A DNA stretch of 64,000 nt from Gordonia amicalis NBRC 100051 = JCM 11271 (GTDB taxonomy: Bacteria > Actinomycetota > Actinomycetes > Mycobacteriales > Mycobacteriaceae). The stretch covers positions 62,001 to 126,000 of the forward strand of contig NZ_BANS01000013.1 in NCBI RefSeq assembly GCF_000332995.1, in the 5' to 3' direction. The position numbers and the translations under genes were made by a program. Under the pieces are notes generated by a model, which was not told the DNA's origin, did no database searches, and worked only from the letters and a program-made list of their open reading frames with translations. Positions 20,164 through 30,261 of the stretch are shown here, one piece after another (positions within the stretch are counted from its first letter, which is position 1; the number at the start of each line of letters is the position of its first letter).

Positions 20164-21069
20164 TCATGGGGGCGAACCCGCGGTGAGTCCGCGGGCCGCG
20201 GCCCCGGACTCGGGTTCCGACGTGAGCCACGCGACCGCGAACGCGCCGGCGATCGCTCCCGCGAAACCGACGTACGCGAGCCAGCCGAGTCCGTCGACGG
20301 CGCGGTCGCCGAGGAACAGGACGCCGATCACCGATGGGATGCCCACCTCGCCCACGACCAGCACAGCGGTGACGGCGTTGACCGGTCCGAGCTGCAGCGC
20401 GACCGTCTGTACGTAGAACGCGACGGCGCCGGCGATGGCGATCGTCCAGGCCGCCGGGTCGGTGAGGAGCGCCGCGGCGTCGAACGGATGCACGCCGTCC
20501 AGAACGCGAACCGCCACCGCCAAGGCGCCGTACATCGCGCCGGCAAGCGCTCCCGCCGGGATGGCGCCGCGTCGTCCCAGGAGATGCACTACGACCACAC
20601 CGACCACGGCGACAGTGGTCGACACGATGAACAGCGCCCAGTGGAACGCCATGTCGTGCGCGGTCGCGGCTTCATGCGATGCCGATGCGCCGAGCATGCA
20701 GAGCGAGGCGACGACGACGCCCATTGCGGCCAGGTCCCGACCTCTCAGCGTCGTGCCGAGCAGAACACTGCCGAGAAGTACGGTGATGATCAGGTTCCCG
20801 GCGACGATCGTCTGTGCCAGAAAGAGGGGGAGAAGCCGCGCCGCGACGGCACCGCCGGCGAAACCGAGGATCACCATGAGCGTGCCGACGAGGAAGGCCG
20901 GATCGCGGAAGGTGTCGAGTGTGGAGCGCAGCGACGGTCCGCGCTCGGTCGTGACCGATGCGGTGTCGGTGGTACCGGCCGCGTTCCGTGCACCCAGTGC
21001 ACGCAGGACCGTCGACAATCCGTAGGCCACCGCGGCGAGCGAAGCCGCCACTACTCCGATCGTGAACAC
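20164..21069 (-). CDS. DMT-superfamily (EamA-like) membrane transporter
   Basis: About 301 residues from GTG 21069; an ATG 23 codons upstream adds only a polar, arginine-rich leader. Nine to ten hydrophobic helices in two related halves (GVVAASLAAVAYGLSTVL at the start, VTAVLVVGEVGIPSVIGVLFLGDRAVDG at the end) fit the drug/metabolite exporter superfamily. The substrate is unknown. It is divergent from the PPOX oxidoreductase gene at 21175. Confidence 0.8.
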   Translation of the reverse strand: MFTIGVVAASLAAVAYGLSTVLRALGARNAAGTTDTASVTTERGPSLRSTLDTFRDPAFLVGTLMVILGFAGGAVAARLLPLFLAQTIVAGNLIITVLLGSVLLGTTLRGRDLAAMGVVVASLCMLGASASHEAATAHDMAFHWALFIVSTTVAVVGVVVVHLLGRRGAIPAGALAGAMYGALAVAVRVLDGVHPFDAAALLTDPAAWTIAIAGAVAFYVQTVALQLGPVNAVTAVLVVGEVGIPSVIGVLFLGDRAVDGLGWLAYVGFAGAIAGAFAVAWLTSEPESGAAARGLTAGSPP

Positions 21070-21174
21070 CGTACGAAAGTACCGGTCCCCGTTGTCCGTC
21101 GCCGGGGTTCCGAACCGGGTTCGGTGTCGCCGTCGCACCGGAATAGTCGCCGATCCCCGGCAGTTGCCCAGACC

Positions 21175-21606
21175 ATGACCACCTCGAAGTACGACCCGCG
21201 CGACCTCCTCGCCGAATCATCGCTCGGTGTTCTCGCCACGATCAAGTCCTCCGGCCTCCCGCAGCTGTCCCCGGTGACCGCGTACTACGACCGTGATTCC
21301 GACACGATCTACGTGTCGATGACCGAGGGCCGGGCCAAGACGGCGAACCTGCGGCGCGACCCGCGGGCAGCCCTGGAGGTCACCGGGCCCGACCGTTACA
21401 CGTGGGCGACGGCCGAAGGTGACGTCGTGTTGATCGGTCCCGGCACCGATCCCCACGGTCCCGAGGTGGAGGCCCTCGTCGACTACTACCGGAAGGCCGC
21501 GGGGGAGCACCCGGACTGGGACGAGTACCGGAGCGTGATGGTCTCTGATCGTCGCGTGTTGATGGTGATGTCGGTGAAGCGCGTCTACGGCGAGCGGCTT
21601 CGCTGA
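21175..21606 (+). CDS. PPOX-class (F420/FMN-dependent) oxidoreductase
   Basis: 143 residues with a split-barrel flavin-binding fold: LAESSLGVLATIKSSGLPQLSPVTAYYD, then GRAKTANLRRDPRAALEVTGPDRYTWATAEGDV. This is the pyridoxamine-phosphate-oxidase-like group that in mycolic actinobacteria usually binds F420. It probably carries out a redox reaction on a small molecule; no substrate is evident. It stands alone between a divergent transporter and a VOC protein. Confidence 0.88.
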   Translation: MTTSKYDPRDLLAESSLGVLATIKSSGLPQLSPVTAYYDRDSDTIYVSMTEGRAKTANLRRDPRAALEVTGPDRYTWATAEGDVVLIGPGTDPHGPEVEALVDYYRKAAGEHPDWDEYRSVMVSDRRVLMVMSVKRVYGERLR

Positions 21607-21670
21607 TTCGCCGGCGAAGTTCTTTGCGATGAGGACCGGTGTTGTCCTCGTTGTGCGCCACAGTGGAGGA

Positions 21671-22108
21671 ATGTCCACAGAAATCCAGGTGACGTTCGAT
21701 TGCGCTGATCCCGCGGCACTTGCCGCCTTCTGGTCCGAGGTGCTCGGGTACCGGATTCAGGCGCCGCCCACGGGATTCGACAGCTGGGACGCGGCGCTCA
21801 ATGCGATGGGTGTCCCGCCGGAACGCAGGAACGACGCGTCCGCGGTCATCGACCCCGACGGTCGCGGTCCACGAATCTTCTTCCAGCGCGTGCCGGAGGG
21901 CAAGACAGCCAAGAACCGGGTACACCTCGACGTCCGGGCCGCACCCGACTTGACCGGTGACGACCGCCTCGCCGCGCTCGAGACGGAGTCGGCCCGCCTC
22001 GTGGTCCTGGGTGCAACTCGCGTTCGACGAGTCGAGCCGGAACCGCCCCTCGGTGCCGGGCACATCGTCATGCGTGACCCCGAGGGTAACGAATTCTGCC
22101 TGGACTGA
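21671..22108 (+). CDS. VOC-family (glyoxalase/bleomycin-resistance fold) protein
   Basis: 145 residues starting MSTEIQVTFDCADPAALAAF. The typical beta-alpha-beta-beta-beta units are clear: FWSEVLGYRI, IFFQRVPEGKTAKNRVHLDVRA, and the closing MRDPEGNEFCLD. Metal ligand candidates are His in NRVHLD and Glu in GNEFC. Most single-domain relatives are of unknown substrate. It ends 25 bases before the convergent PhoD-like gene. Confidence 0.88.
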   Translation: MSTEIQVTFDCADPAALAAFWSEVLGYRIQAPPTGFDSWDAALNAMGVPPERRNDASAVIDPDGRGPRIFFQRVPEGKTAKNRVHLDVRAAPDLTGDDRLAALETESARLVVLGATRVRRVEPEPPLGAGHIVMRDPEGNEFCLD

Positions 22109-22133
22109 GCGCGATTCGTAGCAGACGACGACG

Positions 22134-23792
22134 CTATGTCCCCACGCGTTCGACGGATTCGTCCGTCAGCGACATGTCGGCTGCGACGTGCAGGGTGCCG
22201 TCCAGGTCGGGCTGTTCGAACGTGACCCGCGCGTCCCGTCCGTCGACGATCAGGGAGGCGATGGTGTTGCCGAACAAGGGGCCGAGCGCGTTGTGCCACG
22301 TGACGGGGAGTTGCGGCGCTCCGCGGGAACCGGCCCAGCGTCGGACGATCTTGGCAAGACGCGGCGACCAGCCGAGCCGGAACACGCCCTTCATGTACGG
22401 CGGTATGGCGTTGTGCACCGGTGAGCACACCAACTGATAGACCGCCGCACCGGTGGTTTCGGCGAAATCCGCTCGCGCGGCATAACTGTGGTGGACGTCG
22501 CCCGACAGGACACTGATGGTCGCCGGCACGAGGGTTCGATCGCTGTTGCCGAGGCCGGCGACCCCCCTGATCATCCGGCTCAGCCGGGTGAAGGAATCGA
22601 AGAAGCCGGGCCAGTGCTCCAGGTCGGCACCCTGCCGGATCTTCTCGGCCAGCTGTCCGACCCGGCCGTCGCGGCGGGCTCCGATCTCGTTGAGGGTCTC
22701 GACGTCGCTGAGGACGGGAGGGAGCAACCACGGCAACGACGACCCGAGCACCAGGTGGTCCACCGACTCGACGTCGTCGTTGACCTGGTCTTCGATCCAA
22801 TCGAACTCGGTGTCACTCAACATCTTCCGGACGCCACCGGCGAGAATGCGGCCGTTACGTGAATCGATCATCGTCAGTCGCGTCGCGCCGAGATCCCACC
22901 GGAAGCTGAACCGGATCCCTTTGACGCCGTCGGTTTCGGAATCGGCGCGGTCGGCGAGATCGACCAGATGCGGCCAGCAGTCCCCGTCGATCTCCCTCAC
23001 CTGGCGGTAGTCGTCGGAGGCATCCAGTTCCGCGGGGGACAGGTTGCCGAGGTGCTGATACACCCAGTACGACGCGAGTCCGGCCCGTATCCGGTTACGC
23101 CACCAGGGTTGGTCGTCCATCTGCCGGCGCCAGGTGTCCGAGGTGTTCCAGTCGTCGCGGATGTCGTGGTCGTCGAAGATCATCGCGGTCGGGACGGTGG
23201 ACAGGATCCAACGGATCTCCGGGTCGCCCCAGGTGTGCCGGTAGAGACCCTCGTACTCCTGGAAGCTCACCACCTCGTCAGACGGACCGACGGTCGAGGT
23301 CCTGGTCGACTCGAGCTTCTCTTTGACCTGCGGCGTCAGTTCGTCGGCGTAGACCTGATCGCCGAGGAGGATGAGGGTGTCGGGCCATTCGTCGACGGGC
23401 AGGTGGCGCATGCGGACGGCATAACAGTCCAGTGCGTCGAGTCCGAGTTTTTCGTCGACCTTCGGGTCCTCCGCCTTGGGGTAGCGGCACGACCCGAAGA
23501 CGATCCGGTGATGGTGGGCGCTCTCGGGTCCGCGCGTCCGAATGATGCTGGGCGGAAAGTCGGAATCCGGCAGGGGCCATTCCCGAGAACCGTCGACGAA
23601 CACCTCGTATTCGGTCGTGGTGTCCGGGGCCAGACCGGTGACCTCGACGAGCGCGTAGTGATTTCCGACGACCTCGAAGGTGTGCGCGCGGCTGCCGAGG
23701 ACCTCCACCTCCGCGGATCCGTCCGTCTGGACCCAGACCAGCGCGGATGTCTCGTCGACGTGCCGAAGGATCGGACCCAGTACCAACGCCAT
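22134..23792 (-). CDS. PhoD-like metallophosphatase
   Basis: 552 residues. It has a fibronectin-like N-terminal region (~1-100) and a PhoD-type phosphatase core with the metal-binding motifs ILLGDQVYAD, AMIFDDHDIRDDWN, and VLSGDVHHSY. No Tat or Sec signal peptide is visible, so unlike secreted PhoD it is probably cytosolic. It is expected to hydrolyse a phosphodiester or phosphomonoester; the substrate is unknown. It is divergent from the AlkD-like gene. Confidence 0.9.
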   Translation of the reverse strand: MALVLGPILRHVDETSALVWVQTDGSAEVEVLGSRAHTFEVVGNHYALVEVTGLAPDTTTEYEVFVDGSREWPLPDSDFPPSIIRTRGPESAHHHRIVFGSCRYPKAEDPKVDEKLGLDALDCYAVRMRHLPVDEWPDTLILLGDQVYADELTPQVKEKLESTRTSTVGPSDEVVSFQEYEGLYRHTWGDPEIRWILSTVPTAMIFDDHDIRDDWNTSDTWRRQMDDQPWWRNRIRAGLASYWVYQHLGNLSPAELDASDDYRQVREIDGDCWPHLVDLADRADSETDGVKGIRFSFRWDLGATRLTMIDSRNGRILAGGVRKMLSDTEFDWIEDQVNDDVESVDHLVLGSSLPWLLPPVLSDVETLNEIGARRDGRVGQLAEKIRQGADLEHWPGFFDSFTRLSRMIRGVAGLGNSDRTLVPATISVLSGDVHHSYAARADFAETTGAAVYQLVCSPVHNAIPPYMKGVFRLGWSPRLAKIVRRWAGSRGAPQLPVTWHNALGPLFGNTIASLIVDGRDARVTFEQPDLDGTLHVAADMSLTDESVERVGT

Positions 23793-23865
23793 CCGCCCAG
23801 ACTAGGCCCGTGGAACGGTGTCCGTGGGCCGATAACCTATCTGGGTGGAGACCGGAGACGCCGTG

Positions 23866-24546
23866 ATGGAAACCGCCGACACCGAGGCTGCCGTAGCCCG
23901 GGTACTCGCGGAACTCGCCGAACTCGAGGACCCGAAGATCCGCGCGGTCAACGAGAGGCACGGAGACGACCACGGCGTCAATCTGACCAAGCTGCGGGCC
24001 GTCGCCAAACGTCTCAAGACCCAGCACGACCTCGCTTCCGCGTTGTGGGCTACCGGTGACACGGCCGCTCGACTGGTCGCAGTGCTCATCTGCCGACCGA
24101 AGGCCTTCGACGTCGCACAACTCGACACGATGGTGCGCGAGGCCGGTCGGCCGAAGGTGCACGACTGGCTCGTCGGTTACGTCGTGAAGAAGAACCCGCA
24201 CAAGGAAGAACTGCGCGTCGCGTGGATGGACGACACGGACGAGGCCGCGCGCAGCGCCGGCTGGGCCCTCACCACCGAACGGGTGGCCAAGAAGCCCGAC
24301 GGACTCGACCTCGTCGGGCTTCTCGACATCATCGAATCGGAGATGCGGGACGCCCCGGAACGCCTGCAGTGGGCGATGAACACCTGTTTGGCGACGATCG
24401 GCATCGAACACCCCGGCCACCGGGCGCGCGCCATCTCCATCGGTGAGCGCCTGAGGGTCCTCGAGGACTACCCCACGTCACCCGGATGTATCTCACCGTT
24501 CGCGCCCACCTGGATCACCGAGATGATCGAGCGACAGCAGGCGTGA
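23866..24546 (+). CDS. DNA alkylation repair protein (AlkD-like HEAT-repeat family)
   Basis: 226 residues from ATG 23866, chosen over GTG 23845 because GGAG sits eight bases before it. The sequence is all-helical with HEAT-like repeats: KLRAVAKRLKTQHDLASALW, LVAVLICRPKAFD, VHDWLVGYVVKKNPHK, AARSAGWALTTERV, and a C-terminal CISPFAPTWI. This fits the AlkC/AlkD-type DNA glycosylase-like family that recognises alkylated bases, although many members lack proven glycosylase activity. Confidence 0.85.
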   Translation: METADTEAAVARVLAELAELEDPKIRAVNERHGDDHGVNLTKLRAVAKRLKTQHDLASALWATGDTAARLVAVLICRPKAFDVAQLDTMVREAGRPKVHDWLVGYVVKKNPHKEELRVAWMDDTDEAARSAGWALTTERVAKKPDGLDLVGLLDIIESEMRDAPERLQWAMNTCLATIGIEHPGHRARAISIGERLRVLEDYPTSPGCISPFAPTWITEMIERQQA

Positions 24547-24551
24547 GCGTC

Positions 24552-24854
24552 ATGCGTCGGTCTGCTCGCGCTGCTGTCGTTGCTGCAGCAGACACGGGAA
24601 TGCCCGGCTCGCTCCTGACCGACCGGTTGCAGATGAGCGAGCGGACCGTACGCCGTGACGTCGAACGTCTCCGCGAGCTCGGATACCGGATCGACGGCAC
24701 CAATGGCCGCGACGGTGGCTACCGGCTCGACGCGGGATCCACGTTGCCGGTCGAGGTGATCGGCCCGGAGGAGCTGCGGACGGCCTTCGCGACGCCAGCG
24801 GAGCGGTCGGCACGAGTGTCCGGGGGAGTCGCGTCAGATGGGTGCTCTCCCTGA
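24552..24854 (+). pseudogene. Remnant of a WYL-family HTH transcriptional regulator
   Basis: Bases 24556-24600 read LLALLSLLQQTRE in one frame and 24601 onward reads PGSLLTDRLQMSERTVRRDV in another, so one base is missing near 24602 (TREW-PGSLL expected). The HTH runs to GRDGGYRLDAGSTLP, then jumps straight to VEVIGPEELRTAFA, which looks like the last 20-odd residues of a WYL regulator. The ~200-residue ligand-binding WYL middle is absent. It is therefore a frameshifted, internally deleted relic, not a functional gene. Confidence 0.7.
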
Positions 24855-25605
24855 TGGTCTCGGTGAAGCACTCAGATCACACCGGGCGGTACGCGGTCCT
24901 CTATCCGGCGATCGCCGAGCGGCCCGACGCTGCGCCGCCGAGCGCGTAGGGCTGATCGACGTCGGCCGTCCCGCCGGTCTCAACCTCAACGTCGACCGCG
25001 TCGGGATCTTCTACGGAGACAATCAGACCCTCGGTGATGTGTCATCGCCCGTGCAGCTGGAGTGCTCGGTGGTGGGCGATCGCCGGATTCCGAGTGTGCC
25101 GATTCCGGATGTCGCGGCGCGGATCGTGCTCGACCGCGCGCCGCTCGACATGTGCAACCCTGTGCACCGGAATCGCATCCGGCCGGCCGACGACCGGTCA
25201 CCCCATCTCGACGACGAGATCGCGCTCGCAGAATCATCTCCACCGCAACAGATTTCGGGAGATCCGATCACGGCGCTGGCGGATGCGGTCTCGTGTGTCC
25301 CGGATCGGGCGCTGCCGGTGGTCATCACCACCTGGTCGCTGTCGCGGTTCTCGCCGGAGAGACGACGCCGATTCGTGCATGCGTTGGGAGAGGTCTCCTC
25401 GGCGAGGAGGACTGCATGGGTGTCGGTCGAAGGGGTCGGGGTCGTGCCCACCATTCCGACGCTCGGGGATCGTCCGGTGTCTGGGCACAGCATCATCGGG
25501 CTGACCGTGTTCGAGCCGTCAACCGCATTGCCGCGCTTCGATGTCGCCGGCGACGCGCTCGGCCGGTGCTGGTCCCGCGGACGGTTCATGTCCTGGTTCG
25601 CCTGA
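24854..25605 (+). pseudogene. Remnant of a DUF2332 protein
   Basis: One frame reads GRYAVLYPAIAERPDAAPPSA and stops at ~24949; the other frame takes over with RVGLIDVGRPAGLNLNVDRV and continues to 25605 (VVITTWSLSRFSPERRRRF, GHSIIGLTVFE, SRGRFMSWFA). These are the landmarks of DUF2332, but the ~100-residue N-terminus is missing, there is a frameshift near 24935-24945, and the WLRALVWP-type core segment is lost after PLDMCNPVHRNR. The 3' end overlaps the convergent MFS gene by 87 bases. Decay together with the preceding WYL relic suggests a former regulator-target pair. Confidence 0.65.
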
Positions 25606-26787
25606 GTGGTCCGCGCCGTCCGCGGGCACCCGGCGACCGGTGCGGTCGAGTGCGGACACGGCGATCGACGCACTCGACAACACCGCGGCCACGACGAAGG
25701 CGAGCCCGTAACCCGCTCCGGTGATGATGGCACCGAGTGCGGTGGCACCCACTGCCTGCCCGAACATCAACGCGATGAACAGGAGTGCGGTACCCGCAGC
25801 CGATCGTGCCGCATCGATGGTCGAGGTCCAGGCGATGAGCGCGGATGTCGCCGAGGTGAAACCCCACCCGAAGAAGAGGCAACCGACGAGCGTGACCGCC
25901 ATCTGTCCCGGAGCAGCGGCGACCAGGAGAACCCCGACCGTCATCGTTCCGCAGCTGAGTGTCCACGCCGAGGTCGCCGACCACCTCGCCAACGGTGTGG
26001 CGGTGAGAGCCACTGCGGCGCCGCCGATTCCGATCATGATCCACGCGATGATCGTGCCACGTTGGGATGATCCGCCCGTGTCGACGAGGATCGCACGGCC
26101 GTATGTCCACATGGCGCTCGACGCCCCGCCCAGCAGAACCGCGATGGTCAGTGCGGTGCCGTGGCGGCGGATCCACCCGACGGACAGGGTGTGCGACTGC
26201 TCGTCCTGGGCGGCGGAACCCGGCCGGTCGGTGATGAGGAGGGCGACCGCGATGACCGCGGTCACCACGCCGATGATCGCCCAGGTCAGGCGCCATTCGG
26301 GTAGGAAGGCGAGTGCCAGCGCCCCGGCGGCGACGAGTCCGGGTCCGGTGCCGGAGTTGACCATCGACTGCGCCCGGTCCACGCGATTCGCGGCGATGTT
26401 GCGCCGGACGACACTCACCATGGCGGGCGATGCCAGGCCTGCTCCCGCAGAACTGATCACGGCGAAGAGTCCGAAGGTGAGCAGGTCCCCGGCTGCGGCC
26501 ATGCCCCAGACCCCACCTGCCGCGGTGGCTGTGGCGACGACGATCAACACCTGAGGATTTCGGCGTCCGTAGCGGAACCCGCACAACGCCGCGAGGCAGT
26601 AGACCAGCGACGACCCCGAGGAGATATACCCCGCACGGGCCGAATCGAGAGCCAGGTCCGCCTGGATGTCGGGTAGGAACAGCCCGTAGGCGAGTCGCAC
26701 CAGCCCGTAGGTCGCCGCGATGAAAGCTGTGCCGGCCACGATGACCGACGGCTCACGACAGAGACCAAACGAAAACGTGCGTTTCAT
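25519..26787 (-). CDS. Major facilitator superfamily transporter
   Basis: 422 residues from ATG 26787, with 12 predicted membrane helices. The first loop has CGFRYGRRNPQ, an atypical motif A, and helix 4-5 contains MVNSGTGPGLVAAGALA. It ends with a polar tail that overlaps the convergent DUF2332 remnant. It is divergent from a TetR regulator, with only 24 bases between starts, so it is almost certainly the regulator's target, probably a drug or metabolite exporter. Confidence 0.88.
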   Translation of the reverse strand: MKRTFSFGLCREPSVIVAGTAFIAATYGLVRLAYGLFLPDIQADLALDSARAGYISSGSSLVYCLAALCGFRYGRRNPQVLIVVATATAAGGVWGMAAAGDLLTFGLFAVISSAGAGLASPAMVSVVRRNIAANRVDRAQSMVNSGTGPGLVAAGALALAFLPEWRLTWAIIGVVTAVIAVALLITDRPGSAAQDEQSHTLSVGWIRRHGTALTIAVLLGGASSAMWTYGRAILVDTGGSSQRGTIIAWIMIGIGGAAVALTATPLARWSATSAWTLSCGTMTVGVLLVAAAPGQMAVTLVGCLFFGWGFTSATSALIAWTSTIDAARSAAGTALLFIALMFGQAVGATALGAIITGAGYGLAFVVAAVLSSASIAVSALDRTGRRVPADGADHSGEPGHEPSAGPAPAERVAGDIEARQCG

Positions 26788-26811
26788 ATTTTCGAGTCTA
26801 GGCTGATTGCC

Positions 26812-27393
26812 ATGCCGATGCGCAAGAGCTCCGAGGAGAAACTGCTCGACGCAGTCGATGACCTGGTGTTCTCGTGCGGAATCGACTCGACGCCCGTCGA
26901 CGCCATCCTCGCGCGGGCGGGCGTGTCGGCGGCGACCCTGTACCGCGGCTACCGCAGCAAAGAGGCGCTGGTCGCAGCTTCCCTCGCACGACGACACGAG
27001 CGCTGGCGCGAGACGTGGGGGAGTCTCATCGCGGTTGCGGCCGACGCCGAGGGCCGGTTGCTGGCGATCTTCGACGCCATCGACGAGTTCGCCGCCCGGC
27101 CAGACGGCGCCCGATGGTGTGCGTTTCTCGGCATCGCTGCCGAGATGTCCGATCCGCCACCAGAGATCGCCGACGCCGTCACGCGCGACACCGACCACAT
27201 GCGCCGGACCCTGCGCGACCTCGCCGCGCAATTGCCGTGCGCGAATCCCGACCACCTGGCCGAGCAGATCCTCGTCGTGGTCACCGGCGAACTCGCGATG
27301 AGACTGCGTGACAGGCCCTTACGGAAGTCGACGGTGGGTCGGGAGATCGCGACGACACTCATCGCGACAGCGCGACCGTCCGCTGGAGCGTGA
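26812..27393 (+). CDS. TetR/AcrR-family transcriptional regulator
   Basis: 193 residues. The N-terminal HTH is clear (EEKLLDAVDDLVFSCGIDSTPVDAILARAGVSAATLYRGYRSKEALV in outline), followed by an all-helical ligand domain. The position, divergent from and only 24 bases away from the MFS start, indicates repression of both genes. An AAACG-TG-CGTTT inverted repeat (26773-26784), within the first codons of the MFS gene, is a candidate operator. Confidence 0.9.
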   Translation: MPMRKSSEEKLLDAVDDLVFSCGIDSTPVDAILARAGVSAATLYRGYRSKEALVAASLARRHERWRETWGSLIAVAADAEGRLLAIFDAIDEFAARPDGARWCAFLGIAAEMSDPPPEIADAVTRDTDHMRRTLRDLAAQLPCANPDHLAEQILVVVTGELAMRLRDRPLRKSTVGREIATTLIATARPSAGA

Positions 27394-27454
27394 CCGCGTA
27401 CTACGGATTGAGTACTGATATCGCATACCGCGGTCCGAGTACGACCCGATCCGC

Positions 27455-28330
27455 TCAGTCGAAGTACGACGCGTACTTGCTGTAGGGCACTTGACCGTTG
27501 GGACTGGCCTTGATCGCGGCGGCCACCGGCGGCGGGATGGGTGCCCAGTAGGCGGGCATCGCGGCGGCGAGTGACGGCTTGACGACGTAGAGCAGTGCGA
27601 AGTTCACGATCCAGAGCGGCGGCGCCATCGACATGCCGACGGTACTGGTCACGCCGGCCTTCGCATTCGTCACGAGCTGAGCTTCGCCCGACATCTGTTG
27701 CGCGACAAAGCCGAACGGGACCTCGATGGTGTAGGCCGACCGATAAAGAGCCAGCAGGGTGTCGATCGCCCCGTTGTTGCGCAGCCATGTACCGACGTAG
27801 CCGCCGGGAGCGATCAGCGAATTGACCTGTCGCGTGGGCGCACTCGCGTTCGCGGGGCTCTGCAGCATTCCCTCTTTGTTCACGTACAGGCCGTAGCTTC
27901 CGACAACGGAGTTGCCGAACATCGGGCGACCGGTGGTGTTGGTCAAGATGATCAGGCAGGCGTCGATGATCTTCGCGGCGTCACGGCTGCCGCCGATCCC
28001 GCCACCGCTCAAGAAGGCTCGGTATTGCTGTTCGGACAGTGCATCTTTCGGGGACAGGCCGATCGCTGCGGCCACGCGATCGGCAGCCGCGATCCCGAGC
28101 GGTTGGTTCAACTGCGCGGGGTTGGTGAGCTTGGGTGGCGCGAACCGCTCGAAGGCCGGCGCACCCGAGAAGGGGAGAGCAAACCCCGTCGCGTTTCCCG
28201 GAGCAGCGGTTGCGTTCGGGGTCACGCCCGCGGCGAGGGTGATCACCCCGAGGATGGTGAGCAACGTCGTGAGGACCCGTCGCGGACCGGCAGGCGGCCG
28301 ATCCGGTCCCGTCGAGTACACACTTCGCAT
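27455..28330 (-). CDS. Secreted protein of unknown function
   Basis: 291 residues from ATG 28330. Residues ~1-40 form a Sec signal peptide (arginines, then LTTLLTILGVITLAAGV, then ATAAPG as cleavage region). The mature part includes LSPKDALSEQQYRAFLSGGG, RDAAKIIDACLIILTNTTG, SLIAPGGYVGTWLRNNGAIDTLLALYR and ends PNGQVPYSKYASYFD. No enzyme signature is visible. I do not recognise the family; similar-looking exported proteins occur in Gordonia and mycobacteria. Confidence 0.75.
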   Translation of the reverse strand: MRSVYSTGPDRPPAGPRRVLTTLLTILGVITLAAGVTPNATAAPGNATGFALPFSGAPAFERFAPPKLTNPAQLNQPLGIAAADRVAAAIGLSPKDALSEQQYRAFLSGGGIGGSRDAAKIIDACLIILTNTTGRPMFGNSVVGSYGLYVNKEGMLQSPANASAPTRQVNSLIAPGGYVGTWLRNNGAIDTLLALYRSAYTIEVPFGFVAQQMSGEAQLVTNAKAGVTSTVGMSMAPPLWIVNFALLYVVKPSLAAAMPAYWAPIPPPVAAAIKASPNGQVPYSKYASYFD

Positions 28331-28417
28331 AGCCGGCCCCAATCAGTCGAGCGGACAACCCTTCTGTGAGCACACTGAAGCGCCGGGGCCCGCGCGGTGT
28401 CAAGGGGCCACTGAAAG

Positions 28418-28460
28418 CCGTATGACGTTGTACCCGGAAACCGGGCACAACGTCATACGG
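28418..28460 (-). terminator. Nested hairpin terminator after gdhA
   Basis: A 14-bp perfect outer stem (CCGTATGACGTTGT at 28418-28431 pairing with 28447-28460) encloses a second 5-bp stem (CCCGG, AAA, CCGGG at 28433-28445). It lies 22 bases past the gdhA stop and upstream of the secreted-protein gene, both on the minus strand. No U tract follows. It is best read as the gdhA terminator. Confidence 0.7.
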
Positions 28461-28482
28461 ATTCAGAGCGGGTGGCGGTGGC

Positions 28483-29886
<1,404 letters not shown>

Positions 29887-29925
29887 TCACCGCCGTCCTG
29901 CAGCCTATCGATCGACAGGAAGTAT

Positions 29926-30225
29926 CTATGAATCCGGTCGGCGTTGAGCCCAGCCGACGATTGCCGGAAACGCCCCGGATGACCGGTCCGCAGCACTCGT
30001 CACGAGATAGAAAGCTGAGGTCAGGGGGTTTCCGTTAATGGCCGACTCGTAGTCGGCGGCGTGGGCGACGTGTCGGGCCCGTTCGCGGGCGATGCCGGTC
30101 TCGTGCGGCGTGGAGGCCTCCGCGATCACCACGACGTCGGCCGCGGGTGCGGAGTTCCGCGTCGGGAGTGCAGGCGGCCGGAGTCCGGTCTCCGGGACTT
30201 CGGCCGATCCTGCGACGGCCCTCAT
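29926..30225 (-). CDS. Doubtful short hypothetical ORF upstream of gdhA
   Basis: A 99-residue frame from ATG 30225, 36 bases after the stop of the preceding hypothetical gene. Third-position G/C is high, and it contains ADVVVIAEASTPHETGIARE, but there is no clear ribosome site, no recognisable domain, and a low-complexity end. It could be a real second gene of a small operon or chance coding bias. The remainder of 29842-30261 holds the gdhA promoter region, where I see no other clear element. Confidence 0.3.
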   Translation of the reverse strand: MRAVAGSAEVPETGLRPPALPTRNSAPAADVVVIAEASTPHETGIARERARHVAHAADYESAINGNPLTSAFYLVTSAADRSSGAFPAIVGWAQRRPDS

Positions 30226-30261
30226 CGGGACGCCGCCCGTCGGTCGTGACCGCGAGCCCAG

